The notes beneath the pieces were generated by a model, which worked only from the letters and a program-made list of their open reading frames with translations, made no database searches and was not told the DNA's origin. A program made the translations under genes and the position numbers. Shown here in pieces: positions 49,932-52,341 of a DNA stretch of 52,341 bases. This DNA comes from CAZQVN01 sp964596775 (GTDB taxonomy: Bacteria > Eisenbacteria > RBG-16-71-46 > JABDJR01 > JAWXBZ01). The stretch spans positions 1-52,341 of the forward strand of contig CAZQVN010000023.1 of NCBI GenBank assembly GCA_964596775.1, in the 5' to 3' direction. Position 1 is the first letter of the stretch; every line of letters begins with the position of its first letter.

Positions 49932-51848
49932 CTATCGCGTCAGCAGAACCTTCCGGGTCTTGACTTCATCTCCGGCGGTCACCCGGACAACGTAGAAGCC
50001 GGCCGGCGCCGGGCGACCGTCGTCCACGAGTCCGTTCCATGTGGCGGAATGATCGCCCGCCGGCAGGACCTGGTCGGCGATCAGGGCCACCAGGCGCCCC
50101 TCGATGTCATGGATCCCGACCCGCACGCGGTTTTCCGCCGGGATCGCAAACGTGATCCGCGTGCCGGCGTGGAACGGATTCGGGGACGCCGGCGCCAGGA
50201 CGAGTGCGGCCGCCGGCGCTTTGGCCGGTTCCAGGACGACCGGGCCGTGCCAGGTCCGCTCTCCCGACCGGCTGATTTCGGCGAGCCAGTAACGGGCCGC
50301 GGTCCGCGGCGCATCGCGATCCGTGAACTCGTAGCGGGTCCGTCCGGACAGGAGCGTTCCGGTCAGCGGAACGCGCTGCCCCTCGCCGTCCTCGCGGTAG
50401 ACATGGAAGCCGAGATGATCCTCTGCTCCCGCCACTTCCCAGGCCAGGACCGCGTCGCCCCCGCGCCGGGTCACGGACAGCCTGGCGAGCGTCACCGCGA
50501 TCGGCTGGCAGTCCTGCGGGACGATCTTGTGCACGACTCCCCCGGTGCCGAACGGGGCGAGCGCCGTGGATCCGCAGGTAAAGAGGTTGCCGTCCTCGTC
50601 TTCGCCGAACCCCTTCAGGTAGAGACCGTAGGGGACATCCGCCATCCCGATCTGGAACTCGCGGATTTCGTAGTTTCCGGCCGTCGGCTCCACGAGATAG
50701 TAGAGCCGGCCCCCGGGAGTGCCGAACGACGCCGAGAAGTCCCCGAAGACGTACCTGCCGGTAAGCATCGAGGTGCAGACACCGCGATACACGAAACCGC
50801 CGATCACGGTGATGCCCCCTTCGGAGTGGATATAGTCGATGATCGGATCGATGAGCGGTTCGCCTCCGGCGCCGGTGGTGGCGCAGGTGGCCGGGGGCAC
50901 GGTCGGATTGAACGGATCGAAGCAGTGCTTCCCCTCCCGGAGGACCCAGCCGTAGTTTCCTCCCTTCGTCACGATGTTGACTTCCTCGTAGAGGTTCTGG
51001 CCGACGTCGGCCAGGAACAGCCGGTTCGTGCCGCCCGGCCGGCTGTCGAACGAGAACCGGAACGGGTTGCGCAAGCCGTAAGCGTAGATTTCGTCGAGGC
51101 CGGGGCCGCCGACGAACGGATTGTCGGCGGGGATGCCGTAGGGGGGACCGGCGTCCACGTCGATCCGGAGGATCGCGCCGAGCGCCGTCTCGATGTTCTG
51201 TCCGTTTCCGATCGGTCCGTGCGAAGGGGGTGTGTCGGCGAGGCCGTCGTGGGCGCCGCCTCCGTCGCCGAGCGAAAAGTAGAGATAGCCGTCCGGCCCG
51301 AACGCCACCATGCCCCCGTTATGATTGAACTGCGGTTCGGCCACGCGGAACAGGATGATTTCGGAGGCCGGGTTGGCCAGGTTGGGGTCGCCGGCCGAAA
51401 CGTGATACTCGGCCAGGACCTCGTCATGGCAGCCGCGCGACGTTCCGAAACAGGGCTCGCCGGCCGCTCCGGGGCGCGGCGCGCTGTAGCGGACGAAAAA
51501 GCGCCCGTTCGTTTCGTAGTTCGGATGGAAGGCCACCCCCAGCAGGCCGCGCTCGTCGAATCCCGGGTTCAGTGCCGGAAGCTTCGAAGAGATGTTGAGG
51601 AACGGGGTGGCCAGGAGCGAGGTCCCGTCGTGGATCCAGATCGTACCCGACTGGTCCCAGATGAACAGCCGCCCGGAGCCGTCGCCGGCGTGGGTGGCTC
51701 CGATCGGCGCCCTCATGCCCGAGGCGATCGTCTGGAGTTCAATGATCTGCCCCTTGGGAATGACGGCTCCCGAGGGTCCGGGAGCCACGGCCAGCAGGCC
51801 GGCCACGATGGCGGGAACTACGCAAGTCGTTGGTCTGATTGAATTCAT
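49932..51848 (-). CDS. Secreted PQQ-type sugar dehydrogenase (GSDH family) with FlgD-like tail
   Basis: ATG 51848 has GGGAGGGAGA just upstream and a signal peptide (CVVPAIVAGLLAVAPGPSGA); 638 residues. The six-bladed propeller of the glucose/sorbosone dehydrogenase family covers about residues 35-430: GLLGVAFHPNYETNGRFFVR, FNHNGGMVAFGPDGYLYFSL, GDGGG, DEIYAYGLRNPFRFSFD, ADVGQNLYEEVNIV. Such proteins oxidise sugars with PQQ, though some members lack activity. Then come a fibronectin-like segment (DDAVLAWEVAGAEDHLGFHV region) and a FlgD-like domain with LAPASPNPFHAGTRITFAIP. Bipartite motif D lies upstream. No PQQ synthesis genes are in the window. Confidence 0.88.
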   Translation of the reverse strand: MNSIRPTTCVVPAIVAGLLAVAPGPSGAVIPKGQIIELQTIASGMRAPIGATHAGDGSGRLFIWDQSGTIWIHDGTSLLATPFLNISSKLPALNPGFDERGLLGVAFHPNYETNGRFFVRYSAPRPGAAGEPCFGTSRGCHDEVLAEYHVSAGDPNLANPASEIILFRVAEPQFNHNGGMVAFGPDGYLYFSLGDGGGAHDGLADTPPSHGPIGNGQNIETALGAILRIDVDAGPPYGIPADNPFVGGPGLDEIYAYGLRNPFRFSFDSRPGGTNRLFLADVGQNLYEEVNIVTKGGNYGWVLREGKHCFDPFNPTVPPATCATTGAGGEPLIDPIIDYIHSEGGITVIGGFVYRGVCTSMLTGRYVFGDFSASFGTPGGRLYYLVEPTAGNYEIREFQIGMADVPYGLYLKGFGEDEDGNLFTCGSTALAPFGTGGVVHKIVPQDCQPIAVTLARLSVTRRGGDAVLAWEVAGAEDHLGFHVYREDGEGQRVPLTGTLLSGRTRYEFTDRDAPRTAARYWLAEISRSGERTWHGPVVLEPAKAPAAALVLAPASPNPFHAGTRITFAIPAENRVRVGIHDIEGRLVALIADQVLPAGDHSATWNGLVDDGRPAPAGFYVVRVTAGDEVKTRKVLLTR

Positions 51849-51930
51849 GAGATCTCCCTCCCCGATCGAATGTGTGGTTGTAAAACGTGAACCGTGGTCT
51901 GGTGGACTGTGCCGAGGGAGCACCATGGGG

Positions 51931-51958
51931 AAAGTACCGGGAGATCGTGCGGAGATAC
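51931..51958 (-). promoter_or_regulatory. Bipartite promoter-like motif, copy D
   Basis: Read on the minus strand, GTATCTCC starts at 51958 and GTACTTT at 51937, again 21 bases apart, and about 85 bases before the sugar dehydrogenase start. It differs from copies A to C by one base in each box (C for T). Confidence 0.55.
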
Positions 51959-51990
51959 GACATTCGTCGGGCCGACCAGCCTGAAACGAC

Positions 51991-52023
51991 CGGCGCCCGG
52001 AACGAGGGTCGTTCCGGGCGCCG
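51991..52023 (-). terminator. Strong hairpin terminator after gdhA
   Basis: A perfect 15-base stem (51991-52005 with 52009-52023) with a 3-base loop lies about 35 bases after the gdhA stop on the minus strand. A short TTT run follows. It insulates gdhA from the sugar dehydrogenase gene downstream. Confidence 0.75.
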
Positions 52024-52057
52024 TGGTCCGATTTACGGGCAAGTCACAATCGTCAGT

Positions 52058-52341
52058 CTACACGACCCCCTGATCCATCATCGCGTCGGCCACCTTGAGG
52101 AACCCCGCGATGTTCGCTCCGTTGAGCAGGTTGCCGGGCGTGCCGAAGTCTTCCGCGGCCTCCACGCAGCTCGCGTGGATCTTCTTCATGATCCCGCGCA
52201 GCCGCTCGTCCACCTCGTCGCGCGTCCAGCTCAGGCGGAGGCTGTTCTGCGACATCTCGAGGCCGGACACCGCCACGCCTCCGGCATTGGCGGCCTTGGC
52301 GGGGCCGTAGAGGACCTTCGCCTCGTGAAGCCTCTTCACGC
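52058..52341 (-). CDS. gdhA: Glutamate dehydrogenase, C-terminal part (gene runs off the window)
   Basis: The frame enters from the right edge and stops at TAG (complement of 52058-52060), giving about 94 residues. AKVLYGPAKAANAGGVAVSG, then LEMSQNSLRLSWTRDEVDER, then IHASCVEAAEDFG and LLNGANIAGFLKVADAMMDQ GVV are the C-terminus of hexameric NADP-type glutamate dehydrogenases, which interconvert glutamate and 2-oxoglutarate plus ammonia. The internal ATG near 52337 is not the real start; the catalytic N-terminal domain lies outside the window. A strong terminator follows. Confidence 0.9.
   Translation of the reverse strand, partial: VKRLHEAKVLYGPAKAANAGGVAVSGLEMSQNSLRLSWTRDEVDERLRGIMKKIHASCVEAAEDFGTPGNLLNGANIAGFLKVADAMMDQGVV

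Noticed and set aside
1..52341. tRNA genes, rRNA genes, CRISPR arrays, insertion sequences
   Set aside because: No clover-leaf with matching anticodon arm, rRNA segment, regularly spaced repeat or transposase frame was recognised on either strand by eye.

Overview
The window is a GC-rich bacterial chromosome segment with long operons whose genes overlap by 1 to 4 bases. Several secreted proteins end in a FlgD-like immunoglobulin domain with a PNPF-type motif, two repeat-rich or beta-propeller proteins are exported, and the lipoproteins carry clear lipoboxes. Together this suggests an uncultured member of the FCB side of the tree (a Gemmatimonadota-, Eisenbacteria- or Krumholzibacteriota-like lineage). 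That placement is inference, because no rRNA or other taxonomic marker is present. No tRNA, rRNA, CRISPR array, integrase or transposase was seen.

Layout. (1) 1-2782 (+): the tail of an unknown gene, a secreted DUF1028 protein and a multi-pass GT-C-like membrane protein. (2) 2816-10386 (-): DUF2339, then a DUF3999-like protein fused in frame to the molybdate-binding protein ModA, then ModB and ModC, followed by an ECF sigma factor, a FecR-type anti-sigma factor and a SurA-like lipoprotein. (3) 10524-14119 (+): an HtrA/DegP-type protease with a MacB/LolD-like ABC ATPase and its permease. (4) 14120-16203: a decayed accessory island of lower GC. It has one complete integron attC-like site, one half site fused to a BrnA-like antitoxin, a deleted alpha/beta hydrolase, a SnoaL fragment and an AlkD-like protein. 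(5) 16240-22886: an MscS channel, a PIN-toxin remnant, an SLC13-type transporter, and a divergent receiver / PEP-synthase-like ATP-grasp fusion. (6) 22925-26244 (+): an FG-GAP/VCBS secreted protein and a small exported protein.

(7) 26420-33616 (+) is the most unusual block: an ECF sigma factor, a zinc-finger anti-sigma factor, a 934-residue TPR-CHAT protein (caspase-like His/Cys dyad intact), and two tandem paralogous subtilisin-like lipoproteins, both with intact catalytic triads. (8) 33849-48904 (+): a tightly packed operon of about 15 kb with three glycosyltransferases, three APH-fold kinases, an AlgE-like outer-membrane exporter, two secreted carboxypeptidase-regulatory-like proteins, an MsbA-like ABC exporter and a methyltransferase. 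It probably makes, modifies and exports a surface glycan or glycolipid. (9) 48994-51848 (-): a secreted FlgD-tailed protein and a PQQ-type sugar dehydrogenase, then the 3' end of gdhA at the window edge.

A link between blocks 7, 8 and 9 comes from a bipartite promoter-like motif, GTAT(T/C)T followed by GTAC(C/T)TT with exactly 21 nt between the two starts. It occurs upstream of the anti-sigma/CHAT genes, the second subtilisin, the glycan operon and the sugar dehydrogenase. I propose, as inference, that these form one extracytoplasmic regulon, possibly driven by the ECF sigma factor encoded beside the CHAT protein.
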